Origin: Psococerastis gibbosa
Lineage: Eukaryota; Arthropoda; Insecta; Psocodea; Psocidae
Length of the DNA: 64,000 nt
Reading direction: 5' to 3'
Assembly (NCBI GenBank): GCA_963971405.1
Contig: OZ020485.1
Coordinates: 17,794,001 to 17,858,000 of the forward strand
Shown here: positions 42,600-53,554 of the stretch, piece by piece
Numbering within the stretch: position 1 is the stretch's first letter
Layout of the letters: every line of letters begins with the position of its first letter
Notes under the pieces: model-generated
What the model was told of the DNA's origin: nothing
Database searches by the model: none
Seen by the model: the letters and a program-made list of their open reading frames with translations, nothing else
Made by a program: the position numbers and the translations under genes

Positions 42600-42690
42600 T
42601 ACATAATAAGGACCTCACGGGACTCGAACCAGCAACCTTTCGGTCTACAGTCACGAGCCCTTACCAGCTCAAAATCGCGCCGCAAAGCCG
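42600..42690 (-). repeat. tRNA-like sequence, SINE remnant
   Basis: The minus strand has TGAGCTGGTAAGGGCTCGTG (A-box like) and GCTGGTTCGAGTCCCGTGAG (canonical B box GGTTCGAGTCC). The ends do not pair as an acceptor stem, so it is not a tRNA gene. Confidence 0.5.
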
Positions 42691-43087
42691 CGCAATATGG
42701 TACTTGCTTTAAAGATCTTCAATGAATATTTCATAGGGAACAAGTCCAATTCAGCCATGTTCAGATTGATATACAGTTGTATAAAACTCGGTTCCCCCTC
42801 TTCCCTCAAAATAGGGAGTTTCCTTTCAACCATGAATTTCATTTCGATTTTCAACCCAAGACCAAACTGCTTATTTACCCTTACTATTTTATTCATTGAA
42901 TTCTTAAGGAAGTTTACTTTGGTGAACAATATGTTTCCCGCGCAACGCTTCAACTTACTCGTTAAATGCAATCTTGTACCAATCTTACCAAGTACCAACT
43001 ACCTTTCAGTTTGTCTCAGTATACTTTTTATACGATACGTCCGATATTTTTATAAAAATCAATAAAGAGGTGCTTTGCTCCTAGTGG

Positions 43088-43236
43088 CCGAAATTAGAGG
43101 ATCAGAAAAATCTTGACTCTGCGGGATTCGAATTCACGATCCATGTCTTGCCGAGAAGACGATTCCCCGGCATGACATGGATCGTGGGTTCGAATTCTGC
43201 CAGTCTAGATTTTTCTAGATAATATAATTTCGCAAG
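43088..43236. mobile_element. Family Y element, fully palindromic copy
   Basis: Arms: GAAATTAGAGGATCAGAAAA then TTCGAATTCACGATCCATGT, and the complementary ACATGGATCGTGGGTTCGAA then TTTTTCTAGATAATATAATTTC. The B-box string GGTTCGAA sits in both arms as an inverted repeat, so the centre could fold as a cruciform. Confidence 0.7.
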
Positions 43237-43242
43237 ATATGG

Positions 43243-43625
43243 TTAAGCCTGAGTGTTCAAAATGTTTTGTAAACAAGAAATTATCGTACTTTTTGGACGA
43301 AATTAATTAATTGCTCGTTCCACAGCCACAAAGATATGAAAGGGAACAGATCTTAAAAAATACGAGCTTTCTGTGAAAGCTGTCTATTTCCCTTACAGAT
43401 TTACAACTGTGCTACAAAATGGGTTTAAGGCTCTTTATCCAATTTTTTAAGGTAATAATATTTCAGTTCAGAAAATATAAACTTCCTGCGATAACTTGGA
43501 TTTTTTATGAGTTTTTTATCTGTTCCCTTTGTTATCTTTGTGAATGTGGAATGAGCAATAAATTAATTTCGTCAAAAATCAGCAAAATTTCTTGTTTACA
43601 AAACATTTTGAACACTCAGCCTTAA
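43243..43625. mobile_element. MITE with ~110-bp inverted repeats
   Basis: Left GTGTTCAAAATGTTTTGTAA then ACAAGAAATT, right complement AATTTCTTGTTTACAAAACATTTTG ending CTCAGCCTTAA. Arms continue with GACGAAATTAATTAATTGCTC and ATATGAAAGGGAACAGAT. It begins about seven bases after the preceding palindrome. A relative lies at 51,225-51,425; a scrap at 27,375-27,400. Confidence 0.8.
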
Positions 43626-43999
43626 TAGATAAACAAGTACCTGTACGAATCCCTAACTTACACTCCTATTTATTATTCGATCAAGCAATCAATCAACCAA
43701 AATGGCTCCTTTGAAACGGCCGTAATTGTTTGAAAATGGAAGAGTCTTGGAGAATGGGGCTATAACGGACAGGGTGTGTCCACCCGAGGCCCGGCTATAT
43801 TATCAATCCATTTACATGCAAAGGGTGGGGACACATTTGTAACTGCTGACAGGCTTTCCGCACTGGCGATGAGGCGACCAAATTACAGCACAGCTATACT
43901 TAATGCCCCCAAGAGGTGAAGTGAAGTATACAGCAGTCAGCAGTCACCGTGCATTGAAAATTGATAAAACAGAAAAATATAAAATGTACTAGCCTATCC

Positions 44000-44666
44000 T
44001 GCTTCAAGCCGAATTCTTAGTATCGTACATAGGCCCATAAGCAAGCTTGAATATGGTAGTGTGGTGTGGAATCCTTACCACCAAACCAAAATAAAACAAA
44101 TTGAAAAAGTGCAAAAAAATTCTTAAAATATTTGACGAGAAAGTTTGATAAAATTGATCCCACATATATACCATATTCTACTCTGTTAGAAAAATATGAG
44201 GCGAAGAGTCTGTGCACACGACGTAAAATTGCTGATGCCATATATATCTATAAAGTATTAAATGGCCTAGAAGACAATCGAAATTTCTTGAGCAAACTAA
44301 ATTTTATTGTACCCCAGTTTCCAACAACAAATTTTAACTTATTTTACCAGCCGCAAAACAGGATTGACGTAGCCATAAATTCTCCAATAAACAGGCTCAC
44401 TCATTTACTAAATGATCATGACACCTTAGATCCATTTATGCAAAGCTTGGAATTATTCAGAGGAACTTGTAACCAAATTTTATTGTAAGAATGGTAGTTA
44501 GGTAGGTTTTTTTTATAAATTTAAATTATTTAATAAGAAGTTACAATAGGCTATAAACAGTAGGAATTTTTGTTGTTGTTTTTTCGTTTTACATTATGTA
44601 ATATTTATACACATAATGGCTACGGCTGTGTGATGTAATAAAAAATTTTCTATTCTATTCTAAAAA
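44000..44666 (+). mobile_element. LINE 3' end with (ATTCT)n tail
   Basis: Plus strand: ISKLEYGSVVWNPYHQTKIK, IEKVQKKFLKYLTRKFDK (one frameshift near 44,130), SLCTRRKIADAIYIYKVLNG, FLSKLNFIVPQFPTTNFNLF, stop at 44,487, a ~170-base 3'UTR and ATTTTCTATTCTATTCT. The S-K-LEY.S.VWNP block follows the RT domain in CR1/Jockey-like elements. Confidence 0.75.
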
Positions 44667-45870
44667 AGCCTAAGGTCAAACCAAGGCTAGTTAGATAATA
44701 TAAATTACAATATTATCACGAGTGAGAGAAGAGTGTATGCAAGACACTTGGAGCGTGGAACCAACGGTAAGTCTCATTTATAGTTATTATAGTACTTTCC
44801 TATTTATCCGTTAGTATAAGGGAATTCTACTTCATCATTTGACTCCGGCTGTGAAACCATTTGCAGTTATATTGTTCCTCTACATTTCGATACTTAACAC
44901 TATATGCTTATATTACAATATTAGTAAGATGACGGTTATTCTCGTAACACTTTACAATTGCACAGTATACCTCAGTCAACTGACTGGGATTTTTCTATTG
45001 GTCAATTCGGCGTAGCTTTACTTTAACACAGTTATGGAACTTGATTTGTATAATAAACGGAGAGTGCGCTTGTCCTGTGGAAGGAGTTGCAGTCAATCGG
45101 CAAAATGTAGAGGAACAATTCATTCTACTAATTCCTCAATGACATAGTTCTAAAATAGTATATACATATTTTGAAATGAATACCGGTACATGAAAGTTGA
45201 TTTTGTGTGAAAACGAACTTTTAAACTTTTAAGTCTAACATTGGTCGATAAGTAGATGAATCTCCCTAAAAATCCACTTAACCATGTATTTTATATGGCG
45301 TCAATGCTGTACAATGAGCCCCCACTTAATGTCAAAATATTTCATTATATCATTTCCCCAAATATACAATTTTTGTCAAACTGGCTAAGATCTGGTCCCG
45401 TCATCTCAATAACAGTTACAACTGCCACTACATAATGAACTACCCTTCCTGTATTTGAATGCTCTTTTTTTATTGGGAGGTTTGCTTCGTTCATTTCATG
45501 TGTCAAAATGCTAAGAAAAGATTCTTCTATTTCTCCGGATATTATTGACAATTTTTGATATTTGATTTTTAGACTTATAAGGCTTTTCCCCTACGATTGT
45601 TTCTTAATAGTCTATATCTATAATATACTCGTACGCGCAGATTATTCAGCGTTATTCATAATATCATAATAATTATGAGAAATCTTGCTCGTGAGTAAGA
45701 GACAGAAGACTGGTGTCGCGCCGCGTGCGTCGTCGATGCGTCATTCATTTACTAGTTCACATGACTAATAATGAGTTAAGCTACCATTTATTGTCTCATT
45801 GTACTTTCTGAATGCCATCTTTAAATGGCAACAGTTTCGGCTAAATCGCATTCTATTTTAACTTGGCTAG
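44667..45870. other. Intronic DNA, family X piece only
   Basis: A family X copy lies at about 45,030-45,180 (GGAACTTGATTTGTATAATA, AGTCAATCGG, AATGTAGAGGAACAATTCAT). Otherwise no supported feature. Confidence 0.45.
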
Positions 45871-46215
45871 TAGCAAGGCCGTAGGCAAGGGGGCTTATTC
45901 GGCTGCAGCTACCGCCCCCCCCCTTCCCATACAAATGAAATGTTGAGAATAAACCAAATATAGTACGGTAACATGAATATGACTTCCTCTGTAAATTATA
46001 AACTGTACTGCTGTAAAAATCGCAAAATCCCACAATTTTAGGACTATTTTTCAAAACATTTCCCCCCGGTGGAGAACCCCCCCCCCCTGTTTGCAGTAAT
46101 GCGAATTATAAGCTCTTCTTAAATCAATAGGCCTACTTTACTACTTTTAAAACGCGTAAAACCTCACTATTTTGCACTTATATTTTCAAATTTTTCCCCG
46201 GGGAGAGTGGGGAGA
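45870..46215. repeat. C-rich repeat with GTAAAACCTCACTA unit
   Basis: ACCGCCCCCCCCCTTCCC and CCCCCCCCCCTG runs plus a unit GCGTAAAACCTCACTATTTT at about 46,152-46,171 followed by TTTTTCCCCGGGGAGAG. This resembles a single unit of the array at 14,429-14,735. Confidence 0.55.
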
Positions 46216-46682
46216 CCCTCAATCTAAACCGTCATAATGATAACATTACGATTTAGTCCACATATCCGCAGAGTGTTATCTGACTGTTTCCGCATCAACT
46301 CTAATAAATCGCCTAAAGTTTGATGTTCCTACGCTGTCATATATATACGAGTAACAATAACCTTTAAAATAAGATGGCAAAGAACACTACTTCATCTTGC
46401 AGAGAAACACTCCTTTTTTCATTTTATTTCCCAATACTATCAATTTAATTCCGGTGAAATTTTTATTAAATACACCTTTAAGGCTTTTCCCGCTTGTTTT
46501 CCCTTACTGTCCACAAATCCACAAATGGAAATGGAAAATTGCCATCAGTATACTCCAGACAGTTAGTCAAACACCCCCCTCCCCCCCCCCCAGAGACCGT
46601 CTATAGGAAAAATTTACCCCTAACCCGGAACTATGCAGAGTACCCGCGTGTACATTTGACGGAGGGAGAGAGGAAATCTTAG

Positions 46683-46800
46683 TGTGACGTAGCCCGCCGC
46701 GGAGCCACGTGACCTGGGCGTGGTGATGACGTCACGCAGGTCGATACCTTGCTGCTGTGCTGTTGCTGCCCCGCCGCTGACGACCTTTCACACACCAATC
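46683..46800. promoter_or_regulatory. Short GC-rich patch with E-box and CRE
   Basis: CCCGCCGCGGAGCCACGTGA and GTGATGACGTCACGCAGG lie within 60 bases: a CACGTG E-box and a TGACGTCA CRE in locally CpG-rich sequence. It could be a promoter or enhancer in the Galpha-o intron, or part of a repeat. No transcript is evident downstream. Confidence 0.3.
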
Positions 46801-46989
46801 CGCCACTGCTTACTCCCCCCCCCCCTATTTATACGCAAATCCTGTATGCCATAACGTAACCCGAGTTGCCTGGCTGCAGTGCTTAGCTGGAACTGAAAAG
46901 AAAAACTTCCCCGGGGAACTTTTAAAACCATCGAGTGGCGTTTCTGTCAGTAAGAGGGCAGAGATAAATATTAATATTGTTCTGGATGG

Positions 46990-47565
46990 TGCACCTGTCA
47001 ACAATACCGGTACCTAGGATGCATTGTAAACAGTGTGTGGGAGGTAGGTCTGGAAATTCGCAGCCGCACTGAACAATCTCGAAATGCCATTAAAATACAG
47101 AAAGTGCTTCGGTGTACGGAATCTGCGGTTGAACCTTCCATTAAGAATGGAGAAATGCTATGTGTTCCCAATATAGGTTCTGTAGTTCTGTATGGTTTGG
47201 AGGGATGGACGTTGGCCCAAAGAAACGGAGAACAGAATCAGTGCACTTGAAAATATACAGACGAATGCTGCGCATATCTTGGAGAGACCGCGCCCCTAAC
47301 AATGATACAGAAGCCATTAAGAGGCGGTTAAGAAACGAAAACTAACATACGTCGGCCATGTGATGAGGAAACATCGTTTTCTGTATGTTATAATCCAAGG
47401 GAAGATAGAAGGACTGAGGGCTCCCAACAGAAGAGCACCCTGGTTGAAAATTCTGCGGCAGTGGTTTGGAAAGAGCACGACTTCCTATTTCAGGGCAGCA
47501 GTCTCCAAGGTGCAAATTGCCAAGGTGATCGCTACAAGTAGAAGAAGAAGAAGACGTAGGGCTGT
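46990..47565 (+). mobile_element. Decayed LINE, RT C-terminal half
   Basis: VNSVWEVGLEIRSRTEQSRN, VVLYGLEGWTLAQR, YRRMLRISWRDRAPN, KRRLRNEN, MRKHRFLYVIIQGKIEGLRA and KILRQWFGKSTTSYFRAAVS in successive frames, then (GAA)n at 47,540-47,556. Several frameshifts. Same family as 31,870-32,600 and the tail at 25,640-25,815. Confidence 0.75.
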
Positions 47566-47835
47566 TCCTACGACCCTGACAAATGTCTCGGCAACGTTTA
47601 AGTAATGTAAATGTACCGCCCAGCATTCCTTACCAAGACTATTCTAAGGCTCTCTGGACACGGTGCGTTTTTCCCAAGCGTTCTAGTTGCGTTTTACCAA
47701 GGTCAAAACGCACAGTTTTAACGCAGGGAAGGGTACAATACACGATGAGTTTTTCCAGAAGTTAAATCGTCAGTCCGCCATTTTGGTTTATTGTTATTTT
47801 TGCTTAAAAATACAATGCAAAAATAATTTTTTAAC

Positions 47836-47890
47836 ATGCCTAGACCAAAAGGAAGAAGAAAAAAGACTATATTTGCTGCAATGCTCCTAT
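47836..47890 (+). pseudogene. N-terminal scrap of a putative transposase frame, left arm
   Basis: ATGCCTAGACC opens MPRPKGRRKKTIFAAML before the SINE insertion; the same start is in the right arm on the minus strand, where it continues ILQMKLEVEQRHDRQ. Basic, Pro/Arg-rich starts like this are seen in PIF/Harbinger transposases, but the catalytic part is absent. Assignment is tentative. Confidence 0.4.
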
Positions 47891-48077
47891 TTTTATTTTT
47901 ATTTTTTTTTAATAAAAGATAAATTGCATACAAACAATTTAATGAATGTATCCGATTGACCTTTTCAGTCGCCTCTGTAGGTTATTACTCGTGATGAGTA
48001 CGACACGTCTCCGATTGCATGGCGTGTAAAGACTCGCACAAGTGCAAGCACGTTACCACCTGGCCATCGAAGTCGAT
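47890..48077 (-). mobile_element. Family S SINE in the left foldback arm
   Basis: The best-preserved copy: TGGCCATCGAAG and GACTCGCACAAGTGCAAGCA end on the minus strand, then body to TTTGTATGCAATTTAT and a T-rich tract on the plus strand. The right arm has the uninterrupted pre-insertion sequence GCTCCTAATTCTACAGATG. Confidence 0.8.
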
Positions 48078-48392
48078 AATTCTACAGATGAAGCTCGAAG
48101 AAGAGCAACGACATGATAGGCAATAAGTTAAATCACGATTTCTACTAAATGTAAGTACGATTACTCCCATGTTAGAGTTATTAAGGAGCTACAGTTAATG
48201 CCAAGTAATTTTTCCTAATTTTGTTAAAATAATTGGAATGTTTTGTGTGCATGAGGCACGGAAATGACTCAAACGCATCAAAAAATTCAGACAAAATATC
48301 TTGTTGTAGTTGCTCCGCCATTTTGTCTCTTTTGATAGTAAACAAATCGTGGAAGCAGACATTTTTAGTAGCACAAATAGCAAAATAGACAG

Positions 48393-48592
48393 CCTAGGGC
48401 TCTCTGGACACGATGCGTTTTTCCCAAGCGTTCAGGAAAAACGTTGCGTTTTAACGTGCATATACACGCACCCAGTGAGAAAACGCACCGGTAAAACGCT
48501 TGGACGCGCTATTTGAAATTCGAAATGAACCGATTCCTTGGAGCATGCGTTTTCTCGTCAGTTAGGCGGGCAACATAAAAAACACAAAATCC
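48393..48592. other. Spacer of the foldback element
   Basis: Contains an internal copy of the terminal sequence (48,398-48,432), several TTGCGTTTTA/AAACGC motifs in both orientations (GCGTTTTAACG, AAAACGCACCGG, AAAACGCTTGG) and the region upstream of the 48,664 frame. Confidence 0.7.
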
Positions 48593-48663
48593 CTGTCTAT
48601 TTTGCTATTTTTGCTACTAAAAATGTCTGCTTCCACGATTTGTTTACTATCAAAAGAGACAAA

Positions 48664-48807
48664 ATGGCGGAGCAACTACAACAAGATATTTTGTCTGAAT
48701 TTTTTGATGCGTTTGGGTCATTTCCGTGCCTCATGCACACGAAACATTCCAAATATTTTAACAAAATTAGGAAAAATTACTTGGCATTAACTGTAGCTCC
48801 TTTATAA
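48664..48807 (+). CDS. MADF-like 47-residue frame in the foldback arm
   Basis: MAEQLQQDILSEFFDAFGSF followed by PCLMHTKHSKYFNKIRKN. The pattern of an acidic helix, F-PCL and a basic N-K-IRKN segment recalls the start of MADF/Myb-SANT domains, found as second proteins in Harbinger elements and in some insect regulators. A mirror copy lies in the left arm on the minus strand, 48,321 downwards. Too short for a full MADF domain (~80 residues), so a fragment unless spliced onward. Confidence 0.35.
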   Translation: MAEQLQQDILSEFFDAFGSFPCLMHTKHSKYFNKIRKNYLALTVAPL

Positions 48808-49153
48808 GTCTAACATGGGAGTAATCGTACTTACATTTAGTAAAAATCGTGATTTAACTTGTTGCCTATCATGTCGTTGCTCTACTTCGAGCTTCATCTG
48901 TAGAATTAGGAGCATTGCAGCAAATATAGTATTTTTTCTTCCTTTTGGTCTAGGCATGTTAAAAAATTAGTTTTGCATTGTATTTTTAAGCAAAAAAAAA
49001 AAACAATAAACAAAAATGGCGGACTAACGATTTACTGTAACTGCGGGAAAAACGCATCGTGTATTGTACCCTTCCCTGCGTTAAAACTGTGCGTTTTGAC
49101 CTTGGTAAAACGCACCTAGAACGCTTGGGAAAAACGCACCGTGTCCAGAGAGC

Positions 49154-50735
49154 TTTAGGTTAGTTGGCACGGCGCTAAGGGCGGTTTTCCGGATAGACCA
49201 CTGCTCGGCACCGCTATCCATTGCTTGATAGCTAGATCGATAAATCGATAAATACGGTATTAAAAGCAACCGGCTCCAAAGAAGAAGTCGACTGCTAATT
49301 CCTAGCGTTACAAACAAATTGAAAGACAGACTCACTCTGATTTTTGTAAAAGATTCAAAGTTAAGCGAATATCGATATTTTTTTTCACGAGGTGGCGGGA
49401 CCAGGCATAAATACGGTATTAAAAGTAACCGGCTCCTAAGAAGAAGAAATTCAATTGTTGTATCGGCCCGAATAGAGCCATGCAATTGTTCTCTCCCCCC
49501 CCCCCCCTAGCATACATGTAACAATAAACACAATTTATTTCTGCTGACAAACAGATCGTGATTTTGAATTTTAATTCCCGTAAGTAAATTTACCATTCAA
49601 TGGCCGTGATTACACACTCCAATATACAGTATATTCGATCGAAGAAATATTTGGAATATTTGATGTTGAAGTTTACGATTTGAAACTGAATTTAGGTAGG
49701 CCCATATTTATTGGATTGAATATTCAATATTCGAGTGTGTAATAGGCGGAGGAGGGGGGGATGTGTTTATTTGTTTTCATTTACACGTATTTCCGGACAA
49801 GTTATACTTTTACGTTGGTGCTATGCTATCAAATGGTCTAGTGGTAGCGGATATGAATTCTAATCGGAAGGTCGGGTCATCAAATCAAATATCTAATACT
49901 ATGGAACGGGTTAGGGCAATTCTATTATCTACATGTTTAATCAGCTTAAATATGGGTTACCTCGGTAAATAAAACGTGATTGTACAGCAGGCTACAGCCC
50001 ATTTTAATTTGTTTAACTCAAATTTTGGCTATTATTGGCAGTCGTCTTGGTTTTTGGGAAATTTGTTCTGGTTGTGACAAAACTTCTATTTTAATACATC
50101 TATCCACCGACTTTAAGGAATAAGGCTCACAAAATTGATTCTACAGAGATATTGCCACTTTGTTTTCCAGCAATCTTGGTTTTGTAAAAAAATGTCTTCG
50201 AAAATATAGAAATCCTATTTTTACCAATCTACTCACTGATGTTGGAGATAGTAGCCAAAAAAGTGGACCCAACAACTTTTCGCGGTTTCATGACTACCAT
50301 CTTGCTTTTCAAGGAAAACAAATCACTGCTTTGGGCCACCATGCCTACAAACACACTTAATTTTAGCATAATCGCATGAAATAAAGAAACAAAACAATGC
50401 TGGCCGCTTAGGGTAGAAATCTGGAATACTTTAATGTGCGTACGTTAAAAAAAAAATATTTTTTTTCTACCTGCGAAGGAAAGGTTTGGGGGCCCAGGTC
50501 CTGCAGAAAAATTTCTCCTTATACATCGAAAAATCGACCACTCCGTTCATGTTCGACAACAGCTGGACAATGCCCCGACACGAAGCAGCCTTTAATATCA
50601 CCTTTAATGAGACCTTTGATGGAGGGTGAATACGTGATAAAACTACCCCCCCCCCCCCTAACTGACGGAAAACCTGCATAGTCGTTTGATTTACTTCTTC
50701 GGTCATTTTATGAAAATTCACATAAAGCCGTGTCC
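49154..50735. other. Intronic DNA with short repeats, no gene
   Basis: A direct repeat of about 38 bp (AAATACGGTATTAAAAG.AACCGGCTCC) at 49,246 and 49,409, a tRNA-like A-box string TGGTCTAGTGGTAGCGG at 49,833-49,850, and C runs at 49,493 and 50,645. No gene can be supported. Confidence 0.45.
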
Positions 50736-50739
50736 AGAC

Positions 50740-51065
50740 TGGTGCATTAACGCATTGCATATCGGCAAAGCCGCAGTGCTCCGTCCACACTACACTTGCA
50801 GTATGGACATGTGATAGCGGGGTCAGTATCACTCGCGATGCTTGAAGAAGATGTAGCGTTGGCCACCGCTGCTGCCGTGATTTTGTCTTGTGCACCTATG
50901 CGCAGTAAGAAAAGATTTTTCGTTCGACCAAGTCTATAAAGCAGGACTACATACAACCCCGGTGATTTAATGAAAGATTTGATTTTGGACGACGTCGCCG
51001 AAGTGGCCCTGGAATATCGATGTGATATATGGGGTTTCGAAATTTCTTTTGACAATAGCAGATAG
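50740..51065 (+). pseudogene. Possible Harbinger transposase N-terminal remnant
   Basis: MLEEDVALATAAAVILSCAP then MRSKKRFFVRPSL (50,839-50,937), stop, and in another frame NPGDLMKDLILDDVAEVALE then YRCDIWGFEISFDN. The order (basic RFFVRPSL, acidic LILDD) resembles the N-terminus of PIF/Harbinger transposases. Frameshifted, no catalytic DDE part. Confidence 0.35.
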
Positions 51066-51224
51066 AAGACAAGAGTCAAAACAACAGCAGAAGATGAGTG
51101 AGGCCAGACCACGTGGGTACTGAGAGCTTGCGAATGCATCGGGAATAGAGAACGCACGCCGTCCAGACCGATCGGCTTTACTTTGACAGCGAGAATGCCA
51201 ATTTCCCATCCCAGAATATCTAAA

Positions 51225-51425
51225 TATTTTGTACACAATTTCTGTCTAAAATAATTAATTCCTCGTTTTACAGCCCCAAAATAGGAAAACCGTCTTATGA
51301 AAAATTCATTAACAAAATTCGTAGGAAATTTGCATTCTCGCGCCTGATTTTGTAGAATAGCCGTAAATCAGGCTTTGAAACTGCGAAACGAGAAATTAAT
51401 TAATTCAGTCGAAAATTCGTTACAG
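51225..51425. mobile_element. MITE related to 43,243-43,625
   Basis: AAAATAATTAATTCCTCGTT with TTACAG at the left and CTGCGAAACGAGAAATTAAT at the right are inverted; the interior is shorter than in the 43-kb copy. Confidence 0.6.
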
Positions 51426-51524
51426 AATATTAAAAAAAAAAAAAAATATTGAAAGATGATCCCCTTAGACTCCAAAAAGGGCACACTTGTACCTGTCTCG
51501 TACGAGAACATAAGAAAGACCATG

Positions 51525-51700
51525 TGCTTGGAGGTCCCTCCTAGTAGTGAAGTTATAATGTATTCTTTTCCCCTCACTTAGCTCCTGAGTCCAGCTAATG
51601 CGTGAATTCAAAGAACATGAATGTATATAGTGATAGAAAGAACCTTCTTAAAATAGTGCGCGATTTCATAGCTTGAAATAACCGCAGAACACGTAAGCCG
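51525..51700. repeat. Relative of the 34,288 MITE and its flank
   Basis: CCTAGTAGTGAAGTTATAAT, AGAAAGAACCTTCTTAAAAT and TCATAGCTTGAAATAACC correspond to 34,300-34,600 in order. Confidence 0.5.
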
Positions 51701-53554
51701 ATTATATACTACGGTCTAATTAGCCTACAGCTGCATCAAACCCTAAAAGTCCCCCCAATAAATGCAGCCCATGCATGGCGAGGTAATTGGCCGACATTAA
51801 CGAGTATGGAGGGGCCCTGAGTCCCCGACCCCCCAGCTCACCCATGGAACCCTAACCAATCATAACTGTGACGTCACCCACACAGCAGCGCTGCAGATGA
51901 TACAATTATTTTGGTAAGAATTAGGCCTTAGGAGTGGGTCCCACGTTCGTTTGTACAGTCTCGGTAGGGAATACTGGACAACACAGCCATATTCCAATGC
52001 ATGGTTGTGCCGCGCAGTACTTTTTACCGAAACTTTACAACTATAACCCTTTATGCACATTAAGTGAATTAATGTGCCACGATATCCTCAGTAACCTGTA
52101 GGGTAAGTATTATCTTAAAATAACATTATCGGACACACCGCGAAGGCGCCAATACATGATACAATCCTGCTGTGAGATTTCACCCTTTGGGTAAGCTATT
52201 CCCCAGACGTTAGCCACTAGACTACGGCACTGGATAGTACCAGGATTGTGGGTAGGGCATTTATACAGCCGGAGCGCATTTTCCGGTCAATTTCCTCGGC
52301 GCTGTAACCCAATTGCTAAAACCTCGCCCATATTTCATCAATGGCCGCTTCTGTTGCCTGCACAAATACCCAACTTCCTATAGCAAGACTGAAAGCGTCA
52401 AAGTGGCCATTATAGCAAGATACTACAACACACATTAGAAGTACTTATAAGCTTTTGGTAAAGGGGCAAAAGTCACATGAAATCAAAATAAAAAATAAAT
52501 AAAATGAGCATAATTTAATTTGTATTTCACGCAACTGTCAGACAGTTAAGAGGCAATCGGACGAGAAAAGCCTTACAAGTGTAAAGATCTCATGAAATAT
52601 CAATCGTAGCGCTGTCAAAAATATCAGGACAAGCAGAAGAAATGTTTATGAGCATCTTGGTATATGATATGTACCTCTTTCTAACACAGATTGCCCGTAA
52701 TTCAAATCAAATATATTTATTCCAATTTTTTCAACAAGACAAGTATACATTAAATGACAAAATTAAAATTAACTTTAAATACGATAAATTAAATTAAATT
52801 ACATTCAATACTTTACAAGGAATTATAACCAGCCCAACTGTGTTCCCACGTGCTACGGCCGGCACAGCATTTCAGTTTAACTCAGATTTGTTACGGCAGT
52901 GTGCAGGTATGTGTTACGTATGTAAAAGTGTATATATGTTAGAAAAGAGTTAATGAAAAAATAAGTTTTGTTCTTTAAGTTGAGTAAAAAAATGTTGATG
53001 AAATTATGAATTTATTGAATTTGATTTCTAGAAGAAAAATTACCATTGGTTATAATGGTGTGGTAGTCTCGAGGATGGAGTTCAAGAACTGTAGCCAATT
53101 GGTCTAAGATTCTATACATGATATGTATATTCGTGTAATCCACCCACGTGAATACCCACTCAACAGATTATCAAGCCCGGCACGTAAACTTGCGAAAATT
53201 CATTCACAAACGGAAAGTTTTGAGGAGGGAAGGGAAATTTGTTTTCAAGGAAAATATGCAAAGGTGCTGACCTTAGCTCAACAGATGATTTTAATTTAGG
53301 GAGTTGCTACAGGTGAGCTCTGATGTTTCAACAGGTGAACCCGATGTCGTCGTTTCATCATCGGCAGCCTTTTTTTAAAAGTATTTTGGGAAGTGAGAGA
53401 GAGAAAGAAAAAGAGAGAAAGAGATAGCGGGGGGGGGGGGGGGAGGGGATAGACTTTGCAAGGGATTGCTTATAAATATAGTCAGTATAAATGCTAAATA
53501 TGCAATTTCTATGTTGAAATAGTAAGGAATTTTGTGGATGTGGCTATGGTGCAG
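51701..53554. other. Intronic DNA, no gene seen
   Basis: Holds a TGACGTCA at 51,870, a tRNA-like SINE remnant on the minus strand near 52,195-52,260 (GTAGTCTAGTGGCTAACG), a family X scrap at 53,070-53,110 and a purine-rich tract with a G run at 53,393-53,447. Confidence 0.4.

Larger units (their letters stand above)
47649..49153. mobile_element. 1.5-kb foldback element, Harbinger-like
   Basis: Left arm 47,649-48,392 and right arm 48,593-49,153 (561 bp) are inverted repeats; after removing a SINE from the left arm, the lengths are 556 and 561. Ends are GCTCTCTGGACACGGTGCGT and its complement. The 200-bp spacer begins with a third copy of the same terminal sequence (GGCTCTCTGGACACGATGCG), so the structure looks like one terminal half of an element duplicated in inverted order. 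Each arm carries pieces of two reading frames (MPRPKGRRKKTIFAAML and MAEQLQQDILSEFFDAFG). Transcription through it would give a long hairpin RNA. Confidence 0.88.

Noticed and set aside
42600-42690. tRNA gene on the minus strand
   Set aside because: A canonical B box is present, but there is no pairing acceptor stem or clear anticodon arm.
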